Part shown: one piece after another, positions 5,866 to 12,301 of the stretch | Numbering within the stretch: the stretch's first letter is position 1 | Layout of the letters: each line of letters opens with the position of its first letter | Source of the DNA: CAZIBG01 sp964536985 | Lineage (GTDB): Bacteria > Patescibacteriota > Saccharimonadia > Saccharimonadales > AWTP1-31 | NCBI GenBank assembly: GCA_964536985.1 | Contig: CAZIBG010000019.1 | Location: forward strand, 1 to 20,489 | DNA: 20,489 nt | Reading direction: 5' to 3' | Position numbers and translations under genes: made by a program | The notes under the pieces: generated by a model | The model's database searches: none | Seen by the model: the letters and a program-made list of their open reading frames with translations, nothing else | Told to the model about the DNA's origin: nothing

Positions 5866-6173
5866 ATGGTGTTAGTAGCTCAGCACGAGTTGGCATCCTG
5901 AACTCGGACTTCTCGTCCGGTTCACCCACGGTGATCGCCTTCAATCGCGGAGGCACCTGGGACAATGGCCCGAATTCGGGGGCGTTTACGCTCAATCTGG
6001 ACAATACGCCGTCCGATTCCAATCCGAATATCGGCTTCCGAGCTGCCTTGGCATACCTGATAACGCCAGATGATAGTCGACGTCTTTTACAAGAGTGGCT
6101 ACCCAGTGCGCATGGTATTCGCTACTATTCACCAGTCGTAACCACTACTTGGGGTAGGCGACAAATATTCTAA
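5866..6173 (+). ncRNA. DGR template RNA (TR plus downstream spacer), ends approximate
   Basis: Adenine mutations are seen on the + strand of the TR, so the RNA template must be transcribed from the + strand, opposite to the RT gene. The promoter at 5829-5859 fits. Downstream of the TR, CTACCC (6099-6104) can pair with GGGTAG (6152-6157), so the spacer may fold. In the Bordetella phage system the spacer 3' of the TR is bound by RT-Avd and primes cDNA synthesis. No clear terminator is seen, so the 3' end is a guess. An open frame runs through 5862-6173, but it only reflects the VR-like coding sense. Confidence 0.6.
5887..6050 (+). repeat. DGR template repeat (TR)
   Basis: This 164-bp segment is the template for the VR at 3298-3461. 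It contains 31 adenines, 21 of which differ in the VR, while no other base differs. Its adenines are concentrated in AAT/AAC (Asn), GAC (Asp), ACC/ACG (Thr) and ATC (Ile) codons when read in the target frame; AAY codons allow many amino acids without stop codons. It is inverted relative to the VR and the RT gene, about 50 bp upstream of the RT start. Confidence 0.96.
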
Positions 6174-6305
6174 AGAGGTGTACAACTACCCTAACAAAGG
6201 TGTTTTTGTATGCCTCGCCAAACTTTAATGTGCTATTGATGATCGATCTATAACCCTACAAAGGATAAGGGAAGTAATTACTTGCTCTGACTACACACTC
6301 GTCAG

Positions 6306-6314
6306 TTATCCACA
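6306..6314 (+). promoter_or_regulatory. DnaA box (TTATCCACA)
   Basis: Perfect 9-base DnaA consensus in the gap between the DGR and the replication gene cluster. It shares the 10-mer TTATCCACAG with the box at 105-113. The rest of 6174-6416 shows a 12-bp palindrome AAGTAATTACTT (6272-6283) and no gene. Confidence 0.5.
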
Positions 6315-6332
6315 GTTTTTTGGTTAGTTTCT

Positions 6333-6361
6333 TTGACACACCAGCGCCGGCATGCTACGTT
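6333..6361 (+). promoter_or_regulatory. Candidate promoter of the 6417 gene
   Basis: TTGACA at 6333-6338, a 17-nt spacer, then TG-C-TACGTT (-10 at 6356-6361). The -35 is perfect and the spacing optimal. The -10 hexamer matches at 3 of 6 but has the TG extension. A start near 6368 would give a leader of about 50 nt. Confidence 0.45.
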
Positions 6362-6416
6362 TAGGCTAAGTGTAGAGAGAGCACTGGGGACAAAAAAAGG
6401 GAAAAGAGATACAAAA

Positions 6417-6926
6417 ATGGCAGATGTACCAGAGAAACAAATAAAAAGAATGCGGAGTCTAATCCAAGAGGCAGAAACAAGCTTGGCAGCAGCCAAGGAA
6501 TTATTAATTAGCCTTGTTGGTGACGATTCAGTAGTAATGGCAAGTGTCAAAGACGACAACCTCGGTAAGATTATCGAAGGTGTTTTTGATGGCCAAAACA
6601 TGGTTGGCAGCGATGGCAAAACCTATCCTGTACCAGCTAACTACGCCAGCAAATCAAAGCTCGTTCAAGGTGATATCCTGAAATTAACCATCGCCGATGA
6701 CGGCACATTTTTATACAAGCAAATTGGTCCAATACCACGTAGGCAAATCGTAGGAACACTCGAACTTAAAGACGGCCACTACCTGGTTACTGTTGGCGAA
6801 CATGCCTACCGAGTACTCCTAGCAAGCGTAACTTATTTCAAGGCCAAACCAGGCGACCAAGTAAGCATCAACGTTCCAGAAGAAGATCCAACCGCCGAAT
6901 GGGCAGCCCTCGAAGCCGCACTATAA
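6417..6926 (+). CDS. Conserved hypothetical protein with N-terminal coiled coil
   Basis: This 169-residue protein is not one I can name. Residues 1-35 (PEKQIKRMRSLIQEAETSLAAAKELLISL) form an amphipathic helix or short coiled coil. The rest is a beta-rich globular domain with KTYPVPANYASKSKLVQGDILKLTIADDGTFLYKQIGP (about 68-105) and YLVTVGEHAYRVLLASVTYFKAKPGDQVSINVP (about 119-151), which has the feel of a small OB- or SH3-like nucleic-acid-binding barrel; that is only an impression. The C-terminus is acidic (PEEDPTAEWAALEAAL). I chose ATG 6417, which follows a purine-rich GGGAAAAGAG stretch, over an in-frame ATG at 6333 that lies in the likely promoter. It leads into the dnaX-dnaB run and may be a lineage-conserved CPR gene. 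Confidence 0.7.
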   Translation: MADVPEKQIKRMRSLIQEAETSLAAAKELLISLVGDDSVVMASVKDDNLGKIIEGVFDGQNMVGSDGKTYPVPANYASKSKLVQGDILKLTIADDGTFLYKQIGPIPRRQIVGTLELKDGHYLVTVGEHAYRVLLASVTYFKAKPGDQVSINVPEEDPTAEWAALEAAL

Positions 6927-6958
6927 AGGGTGTACCGCTAGTTACAGTCGATGCCATC

Positions 6959-7138
6959 ATGGTGGCATTATTGACTTTTGTCTGGCTCGTTAGTGGCAAC
7001 TGGAGACCTGGAAAAAATAAAGTAGCTTTTCCTGCCTCAAAAATACAGATCAGGCATTTTTGGCAAGCAATACCTGTTTTGGTTTTAGTATGTATTCTGA
7101 GTTTTATTATTGCTTCACTTGTTAGTAGCCCACGATAA
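6959..7138 (+). CDS. Small two-helix membrane protein (uncertain)
   Basis: A short open frame with two hydrophobic segments, VALLTFVWLVSG near the start and AIPVLVLVCILSFIIASLV at the end, separated by a basic linker. From the ATG at 6959 it gives 59 residues. The same frame is open from an ATG at 6899, which would overlap the preceding gene by 28 nt. Neither start has a clear ribosome binding site. The hydrophobic pattern argues that it is real, but I do not recognise a family. Confidence 0.4.
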   Translation: MVALLTFVWLVSGNWRPGKNKVAFPASKIQIRHFWQAIPVLVLVCILSFIIASLVSSPR

Positions 7139-7196
7139 AAACTACTACAGCTTAATCATTTCTAATTGAGCTGGAATCATTCATAATAGATAGTCT

Positions 7197-8717
7197 ATGG
7201 GGAAAGCGTTATATCGTAAGTATCGACCTAAGTCGTTGTCGGAAGTTGTTGGCCAAAAACACATCACCGACACGCTTGCTAACGCTATAAAATCGGGTCG
7301 AATCAGCCACGCCTATCTTTTGACTGGCCCTCGTGGAACAGGGAAGACCAGTATCGCCAGAATTCTGGCACATGAAGTAAATGGTATGGAATATGCCGGT
7401 GATCGAGCCGAACTGGATATTATCGAGATCGACGCTGCCAGCAATCGTCGTATCGACGAAATTCGTGATCTTCGTGACAAAGTACACATTTTGCCAACCA
7501 GCAATAAGTACAAGGTTTATATTATTGATGAGGTTCACATGCTTACCCGGGAAGCATTCAATGCGCTCCTCAAAACGCTTGAGGAGCCACCTGAGCACGC
7601 TATTTTTATCTTAGCCACTACCGAAGCCCACAAGTTACCAGAAACCATTGTGAGCCGCACCCAACACTTCAGCTTTAAGCCAGTCGAACTCTCTAGAGTC
7701 GTAGAACATTTGGCCCACATCGCTAAAGGCGAGAAGCTTAAGATCAACACTGAGGCTTTGCAACTTATCGCCGAGCATGGCGAAGGGAGCTTCCGCGACA
7801 GCATTAGCTTGCTAGACCAAGCACGTGGCTTAAACGACGACATAAAGCGGTCTGATGTCGAGCAACTACTTGGAATTGCACCAGCCGAAGCAACCGAGCA
7901 ACTACTGGTAGCCGTGCAAAATGGGGATGTACGCACAACACTTGATACTCTGGTTGCACTACGCAGCCAAGGGTTCCAATCTGGGCTGCTCAGCAAACAA
8001 CTCAGTGGTCAGGTTAGAAATAGAATTATCGAAGATACGTCCTTCCAAAGTGTCCGTAGTTTAGCACTACTTCAAAGTCTACTGGGAGTTTCGGCCAGTG
8101 CTCATGCTGATAGGTTGCTCGAGATTGCACTCCTTGAATACATCTTTGCAGGCAGGCCAGCCGAAGCTGCAGTAACCACGCCAGTCGCAGCAGTATCAAC
8201 ACCTATTACTGAACCGCCAAAAACAACAAAGCCAGCGCAACCCGCCAAACCCGCTGAACCTGCCAAACAACCAGAAACTAAGAAGAGTAAACCCGAAGCT
8301 AAGCAGGAGCCAGCTGAAGAGACGGTTGCCGATGTCGAAGCACCGAAAGCAGCAAAGCCAACTGTTACGGCGGATTCAGACTTTGCTATTGAAGCCTGGC
8401 CGCTTGTAGTTGCCGCCGTTAAGAAAAAATATAACACTCTCTATGGAATCCTGCGCATGGCCGAGCCACGACTAGAAAATGGAGGGCTAACTCTTGTCTG
8501 TAAATTCGCTTTTCATCAGAAGCAAATTAATGAAAGTAAAAATCAAAAAATCATTGGCGACATCATTAAGGAACAAACAGGTCATGACGTCACTATTACT
8601 GTGATCACGGCTAAAAAAGATGAGGCGTCCGGCGGCAAAAGCGCGAGCGGCACAAATAACAACACTGTTTCAAACGTAAGCGATATTTTTGGTGGCGCCG
8701 AAGTGTTAGAATCCTGA
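7197..8717 (+). CDS. dnaX: DNA polymerase III subunit tau/gamma
   Basis: This 506-residue protein is the clamp-loader ATPase DnaX, which loads the sliding clamp during replication. Visible are the N-terminal YRKYRPKSLSEVVGQ, Walker A GPRGTGKT (44-51), EIDAASN (77-83), Walker B YIIDEVHM (108-115), LLKTLEEPPEHAIFILATTE (124-143) and SRTQHF (153-158). The zinc-binding module that normally lies between Walker A and EIDAASN, with four cysteines, is missing: only about 25 residues without cysteine separate them. Residues about 320-395 are an Ala/Pro/Lys/Glu-rich linker, followed by a C-terminal tau-like domain. The start ATG 7197 lies 9 nt after a CATAAT -10-like box, with no Shine-Dalgarno sequence. 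dnaB follows after 13 nt. The stop is TGA followed directly by TAG. Confidence 0.95.
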   Translation: MGKALYRKYRPKSLSEVVGQKHITDTLANAIKSGRISHAYLLTGPRGTGKTSIARILAHEVNGMEYAGDRAELDIIEIDAASNRRIDEIRDLRDKVHILPTSNKYKVYIIDEVHMLTREAFNALLKTLEEPPEHAIFILATTEAHKLPETIVSRTQHFSFKPVELSRVVEHLAHIAKGEKLKINTEALQLIAEHGEGSFRDSISLLDQARGLNDDIKRSDVEQLLGIAPAEATEQLLVAVQNGDVRTTLDTLVALRSQGFQSGLLSKQLSGQVRNRIIEDTSFQSVRSLALLQSLLGVSASAHADRLLEIALLEYIFAGRPAEAAVTTPVAAVSTPITEPPKTTKPAQPAKPAEPAKQPETKKSKPEAKQEPAEETVADVEAPKAAKPTVTADSDFAIEAWPLVVAAVKKKYNTLYGILRMAEPRLENGGLTLVCKFAFHQKQINESKNQKIIGDIIKEQTGHDVTITVITAKKDEASGGKSASGTNNNTVSNVSDIFGGAEVLES

Positions 8718-8730
8718 TAGAGAAGAGATC

Positions 8731-10086
8731 ATGGCTAATAATAACGCAGTTATTCCACCGCAGAATACCGATGCCGAAGCGAGCTTATTGGGCGCTATTT
8801 TAATTGATAGCGATGCAATTGTTAAGATTGCCGATATTATTAATCCCGAAGATTTCTACGATCCTAAAAATGGACGAATCTACGAAGCAGTCACCCAGCT
8901 TTACGAAAAACACAGTCCCATCGATGTATTAACGTTATCCGACCAACTTAAAAGCACCGGATTCATTGAGTACGTTGGCGGGGCTGGTTATTTAACTCAG
9001 CTGACCAACTTTGTGCCAACTGCCGCACATGCCGAACAATACGCCAGTATCATTGCCGAGAAATCGATGCGCCGCCGGCTCATCAAAGTGTCCCAGGATA
9101 CTGTAGAGATCGCCTACAACGAGGAGCGACCACTTCAAGAGTTAGTAGAGGAAGCCGAAAGCAAATTGTTCGAGGTCAGCCAGCAACATGTAAAGCAAGA
9201 TATCAGTAGTATCGAAACCATCCTTGGGGAAAGCTTTGACCGACTCGATGAGCTACATAAAGACAAAGGAACGCTCCGAGGAATCCCGACAGGCTTTAAA
9301 GATCTCGATAACATTCTGGCAGGGCTGCAACGTTCTGACCTGTTCATTCTGGCTGCTCGACCCTCCATGGGTAAGACAGCGTTTTCCCTTGGGTTAGCTC
9401 ACAGCATTGCACTTAAAGCCCAGGAACCAGTCCTGATCTTCAGTCTGGAAATGAGTAAAGAGCAGCTGGTCGACCGTATGCTAGCCACTGAATCTGGTGT
9501 CGATGCCTGGGCACTCCGAACGGGCAACCTTACGGATGCTGATTTCGAAAAAATCGGTCATGCCATGGGCGCCCTCAGTGAAGCACCAATTTTTATTGAT
9601 GACTCACCAGGAATTACCGTCAGCGATCTGCGTACCAAAGCTCGTCGCGAAGCCCACATCCGACCCTTGGGGCTTATTATTGTCGACTACTTACAGCTTA
9701 TGAGCGGTGGATCCAGATTTGCCGGACAAAGTAACCGTGTCCAGGAAATCTCCGAAATATCACGTGGGCTCAAGGGAATTGCACGTGAACTCAATGTGCC
9801 ACTAATTGCCCTGAGTCAGTTGAGTCGTTCAGTAGAAAGTCGTACGCCACAGATTCCACAGCTTCAGGACCTTCGTGAATCAGGATCAATCGAGCAAGAT
9901 GCCGACGTGGTGGCTTTCTTGTACCGTGAGGATTACTACAATCCTGAATCAGAGCGAAAAAACATTATGGACATCTTCATCCGAAAACATCGTAACGGAC
10001 CTACAGGTGCAGTGGAGCTATACTTCGACCGAGAGAAACAGCAGTTCAGAAGCCTCGATACCAAACACTCTGATCCTTTCAGCTAA
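8731..10086 (+). CDS. dnaB: Replicative DNA helicase DnaB
   Basis: This 451-residue protein is the hexameric replicative helicase that unwinds DNA at the fork. The N-terminal domain starts with PPQNTDAEASLLGAILID and runs to about residue 150, then a linker helix, then the RecA-like ATPase domain. Motifs: RGIPTGFKDLDNILAGLQ (about 185-202), Walker A RPSMGKTA (210-217), FSLEMSKEQLVDRMLA (about 236-251), Walker B IIVDYLQLM (about 315-323), LSQLSR (about 366-371), LRESGSIEQDADVV (about 381-394) and KHRNGPTG near the C-terminus. Length is normal and no intein is present. It follows dnaX by 13 nt with AGAAGAG before the ATG, so the two are probably one transcript. Confidence 0.97.
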   Translation: MANNNAVIPPQNTDAEASLLGAILIDSDAIVKIADIINPEDFYDPKNGRIYEAVTQLYEKHSPIDVLTLSDQLKSTGFIEYVGGAGYLTQLTNFVPTAAHAEQYASIIAEKSMRRRLIKVSQDTVEIAYNEERPLQELVEEAESKLFEVSQQHVKQDISSIETILGESFDRLDELHKDKGTLRGIPTGFKDLDNILAGLQRSDLFILAARPSMGKTAFSLGLAHSIALKAQEPVLIFSLEMSKEQLVDRMLATESGVDAWALRTGNLTDADFEKIGHAMGALSEAPIFIDDSPGITVSDLRTKARREAHIRPLGLIIVDYLQLMSGGSRFAGQSNRVQEISEISRGLKGIARELNVPLIALSQLSRSVESRTPQIPQLQDLRESGSIEQDADVVAFLYREDYYNPESERKNIMDIFIRKHRNGPTGAVELYFDREKQQFRSLDTKHSDPFS

Positions 10087-10099
10087 CCGATGAAGTGCA

Positions 10100-10108
10100 T
10101 GGTATAAT
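10100..10108 (+). promoter_or_regulatory. Extended -10 promoter of the GT39-like gene
   Basis: TG-G-TATAAT, with a perfect hexamer at 10103-10108, lies 12 nt before the ATG at 10121. The leader would be about 6 nt, too short for a Shine-Dalgarno sequence. Confidence 0.5.
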
Positions 10109-10120
10109 TGCATAAACGTT

Positions 10121-11311
10121 ATGCAATTAAAAAACCCTTTTGAACGGCTTAATATTGTTCTATGGCAGCCGCTTGCCGGTTACGCATTTGGATTAACTGT
10201 CCTTATAACTGAGCTTGTCTATCGACTTGGCACGCTTGTTCCAGCATTCAGCCAGAGCGAAAAGGCCAGCATTGTCCGCTCCCTGAGTATTGAAACTATC
10301 GTCAATAATCCACTGTTCGCACCACATGAGTTCTTACAGTACCTGGGATTAAAGTCTGGTCACAAAGGTTTTATTGCCATGCGCTTACCTTCGGTTATGA
10401 TGGCTGTGGCTGCAATTGCGCTATTCTTTTATATTGTTAATCGCTGGTTTAACTTCAGAATTGCGTTAATTTCGACCATTTTGTTTGCCTCGTCCAGCTG
10501 GCTGATCCACAGCGCGCGAATTGCTACTCCAGAAATAACAATGCTAGGATTACTTGCACCATTGGCATACTCCATTTGGCTTCACCGAACAGTCCGGCCA
10601 TTACCAGCATTGATTGTAGGAGCCATCGTGCTTACTGGCATTTTGCACATCCCCGGGTTTGTATGGTTCGCTATTTTAGGAATTATCTGGCAGCGAAACT
10701 CGCTTGTTAAGGCGTACAAAGAGGCTAAAATTCCAGCTATCCTGATCCTATCGGCCTGTGTAATTGTAAGTACCCCTCTCATTATTGCCGTAGCCAGCGA
10801 CAGAAGCGTCCTTTTAACTTACTTTGGTTTACCTCAGTCCATGCCTGCGTCATGGTTCGATATTCCTCGAAATATTCTAGCAATTCCATATCGACTTATT
10901 TTGGTAGGACCGAATAACCCGTCGCTAAACTTAGGCAGACTTCCGTTGCTCGATTTCTTCACAGCTATCATGGCAGTCATTGGCGCCTATAGTTATGCCG
11001 TGCACTCCACGCTGCGCCGTAGCAAGCTTATTCTTGCCAGCATAATCTTGGGTAGCATCCTTGTTGGTATTGGTGGGCCGGTCACAATAACTGTTCTGAT
11101 GCCGTTTATTTTCCTTCTGGTTGCCGGTGGAATCAACTTCATGGTAGAACAGTGGTTCCTAGTATTTCCGTACAATCCACTAGCCCGAAACTTATCAAGT
11201 GTCTTGATAGTCGCAGCAGTAGTGGTTACATCTTTCTACCACATCAACCGCTATTTTATCGCCTGGCCGCAAGCCCCAGTTACTAAGCAAACGTTTAATC
11301 AACAACCATAG
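10121..11311 (+). CDS. ArnT/PMT-like (GT39) membrane glycosyltransferase, short form
   Basis: This 396-residue polytopic membrane protein has about nine hydrophobic segments and resembles the GT39 dolichyl/undecaprenyl-phosphate-dependent glycosyltransferases (ArnT, PMT). Supporting patterns are a first extracytoplasmic loop with SEKASIVRSLSIETIVNNPLFAPHEFLQYLG (about 46-76), AMRLPSVMMAVAAIALFFYIVNRWF (about 86-110) and WLIHSARIATPEITMLGLLAPLAYSIWLH (about 127-155), all typical of the family's N-terminal half. It lacks the large C-terminal soluble domain found in many members. A role in transferring sugars to surface protein or lipid is plausible but the substrate is unknown. It sits between dnaB and ybaB with its own promoter. 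Confidence 0.62.
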   Translation: MQLKNPFERLNIVLWQPLAGYAFGLTVLITELVYRLGTLVPAFSQSEKASIVRSLSIETIVNNPLFAPHEFLQYLGLKSGHKGFIAMRLPSVMMAVAAIALFFYIVNRWFNFRIALISTILFASSSWLIHSARIATPEITMLGLLAPLAYSIWLHRTVRPLPALIVGAIVLTGILHIPGFVWFAILGIIWQRNSLVKAYKEAKIPAILILSACVIVSTPLIIAVASDRSVLLTYFGLPQSMPASWFDIPRNILAIPYRLILVGPNNPSLNLGRLPLLDFFTAIMAVIGAYSYAVHSTLRRSKLILASIILGSILVGIGGPVTITVLMPFIFLLVAGGINFMVEQWFLVFPYNPLARNLSSVLIVAAVVVTSFYHINRYFIAWPQAPVTKQTFNQQP

Positions 11312-11332
11312 AGTCGGCCTACCCCCTGAAAG

Positions 11333-11341
11333 TGATATACT
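11333..11341 (+). promoter_or_regulatory. Extended -10 promoter of ybaB-recR
   Basis: TG-A-TATACT (hexamer 11336-11341). The transcript would start near 11348 and carry the Shine-Dalgarno AAGGGAGAG just before the ybaB ATG at 11371. No good -35 box is seen. Confidence 0.45.
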
Positions 11342-11370
11342 TATGGATGTAAATCTGTAAGGGAGAGACT

Positions 11371-11664
11371 ATGAGCCGATTTGACCAAGCTAAAATGCTT
11401 ATGAAGGTAAAAAAACTGCAGAAGGAATTGCAGAAAGAGATTATTGTTGTTGAACAGGGTGGTGGTGCCGTTAAGGTAGAGATTACCGGCGAACAGAAGA
11501 TAAAGAAGATCCACATCGATCCAGAACAAGTTGATCTTGATGACATCCGAGAATTAGAACGCTGGATCGAAGATGCCGTTAAGGATGCTATTGGCCAAAG
11601 CCAAAAACTTGCAGCCGAAAAAATGCAGCCATTCATGGGTGCCCTTGGTGATCTAGGCCTGTAA
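11371..11664 (+). CDS. ybaB: YbaB/EbfC family nucleoid-associated protein
   Basis: This 97-residue protein belongs to the YbaB/EbfC family, small dimeric DNA-binding proteins associated with the nucleoid and usually encoded next to recR. Visible are FDQAKMLMKVKKLQKELQKEIIVVEQGGGAVKVEITGEQKIKKIHIDPEQV (3-53) and the C-terminal helix EDAVKDAIGQSQKLAAEKMQPFMGALGDLGL, both typical. A good Shine-Dalgarno sequence supports ATG 11371. recR starts 6 nt after its stop, so they are cotranscribed. Confidence 0.93.
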   Translation: MSRFDQAKMLMKVKKLQKELQKEIIVVEQGGGAVKVEITGEQKIKKIHIDPEQVDLDDIRELERWIEDAVKDAIGQSQKLAAEKMQPFMGALGDLGL

Positions 11665-11670
11665 GACCTC

Positions 11671-12276
11671 ATGCAGATCCTTCCGTCGGCACTTGATGAC
11701 CTTATTCAGGCATTCGGTGCATTACCTGGTGTTGGTCCACGTACAGCAGAACGCTATGCTTACTTTGTACTTCGAGGCGACCGAATTACGGCCAGCAAGT
11801 TAAGTGCCGCGCTAGAGAATCTCCATGGTTCCATTGGTTACTGTAAGAAAACGTTTGCTTTGGTGAATGCAGACGAAGAATTTTCACGATTATATACCGA
11901 TCCATCTCGGGACAAAACCACCATTGCGGTGGTCGCCGAGCCGTTCGACCTGGTGGCGCTTGAAAAAACTGGTGGCTATAAGGGAACATACCATGTGCTT
12001 GGCGGGCTCATCTCGCCAATTGATGGCATAGGCCCAGAACAGCTTCATATTGCCGAGCTTATCAAGCGTATTGAGGAAGACAAGGTAACAGAGATTATCC
12101 TGGCCACCAATGCCGGAGTAGAGGGTGAATCTACGGCACTCTACATTCAGCAACAACTCGACCAAATGAACGTCAAGATCAGCCGCTTAGCCCGTGGCTT
12201 GCCAGTGGGCGTGGACTTAGAATATGCCGACATGATCACCCTTAGCCGTGCCCTTGAAGGCCGACAGACCATTTAA
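11671..12276 (+). CDS. recR: Recombination mediator RecR lacking zinc-finger cysteines
   Basis: This 201-residue protein is RecR, which works with RecO (and RecF where present) to load RecA at gaps. It shows the helix-hairpin-helix LPGVGPRTAERYA (18-30), the Toprim domain (about 83-165) with VAEPFDLVALE and NAGVEGESTALYI, and the typical ending RGLPVGVDLEYADMITLSRALEGR. The C4 zinc finger normally at about 57-75 is degenerate: only C58 remains (YCKKTFALVNADEEFSRLYTDPSRD), where the family usually has CxxC and CxxC. The domain length is kept, so the fold may persist without zinc. It follows ybaB by 6 nt. Confidence 0.95.
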   Translation: MQILPSALDDLIQAFGALPGVGPRTAERYAYFVLRGDRITASKLSAALENLHGSIGYCKKTFALVNADEEFSRLYTDPSRDKTTIAVVAEPFDLVALEKTGGYKGTYHVLGGLISPIDGIGPEQLHIAELIKRIEEDKVTEIILATNAGVEGESTALYIQQQLDQMNVKISRLARGLPVGVDLEYADMITLSRALEGRQTI

Positions 12277-12288
12277 GCGATTCTGCGG

Positions 12289-12294
12289 TATACT
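12289..12294 (+). promoter_or_regulatory. Candidate -10 box of the DHH phosphoesterase gene
   Basis: TATACT ends 7 nt before ATG 12302. A start at the ATG would make a leaderless mRNA. No -35 box is recognised. Confidence 0.4.
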
Positions 12295-12301
12295 GTAGGG
12301 A

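Noticed and set aside
5862..6173. Open frame through the template repeat as a protein-coding gene
   Set aside because: Its translation mirrors the target's C-terminus only because the TR shares the VR reading sense. The start ATG lies 2 nt after a -10 box, before the expected transcription start, and all differences from the VR are at adenines, which fits an RNA template.
8102..8437. Minus-strand Ala/Gly/Ser-rich frame opposite dnaX
   Set aside because: It is the antisense of the low-complexity Ala/Pro/Lys linker of dnaX, with no ribosome binding site or domain.
8421..8440. A-rich run in dnaX as a programmed frameshift site making a short gamma form
   Set aside because: The run is in the C-terminal domain, not after the ATPase core, the heptamer does not match the A-AAA-AAG pattern, and no stem-loop or early stop is evident.
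8715..8717. UGA recoding as in some CPR lineages
   Set aside because: UGA ends dnaX directly before a second stop and ends the first GT4 gene in an ATGA overlap, and no in-frame UGA interrupts any gene.
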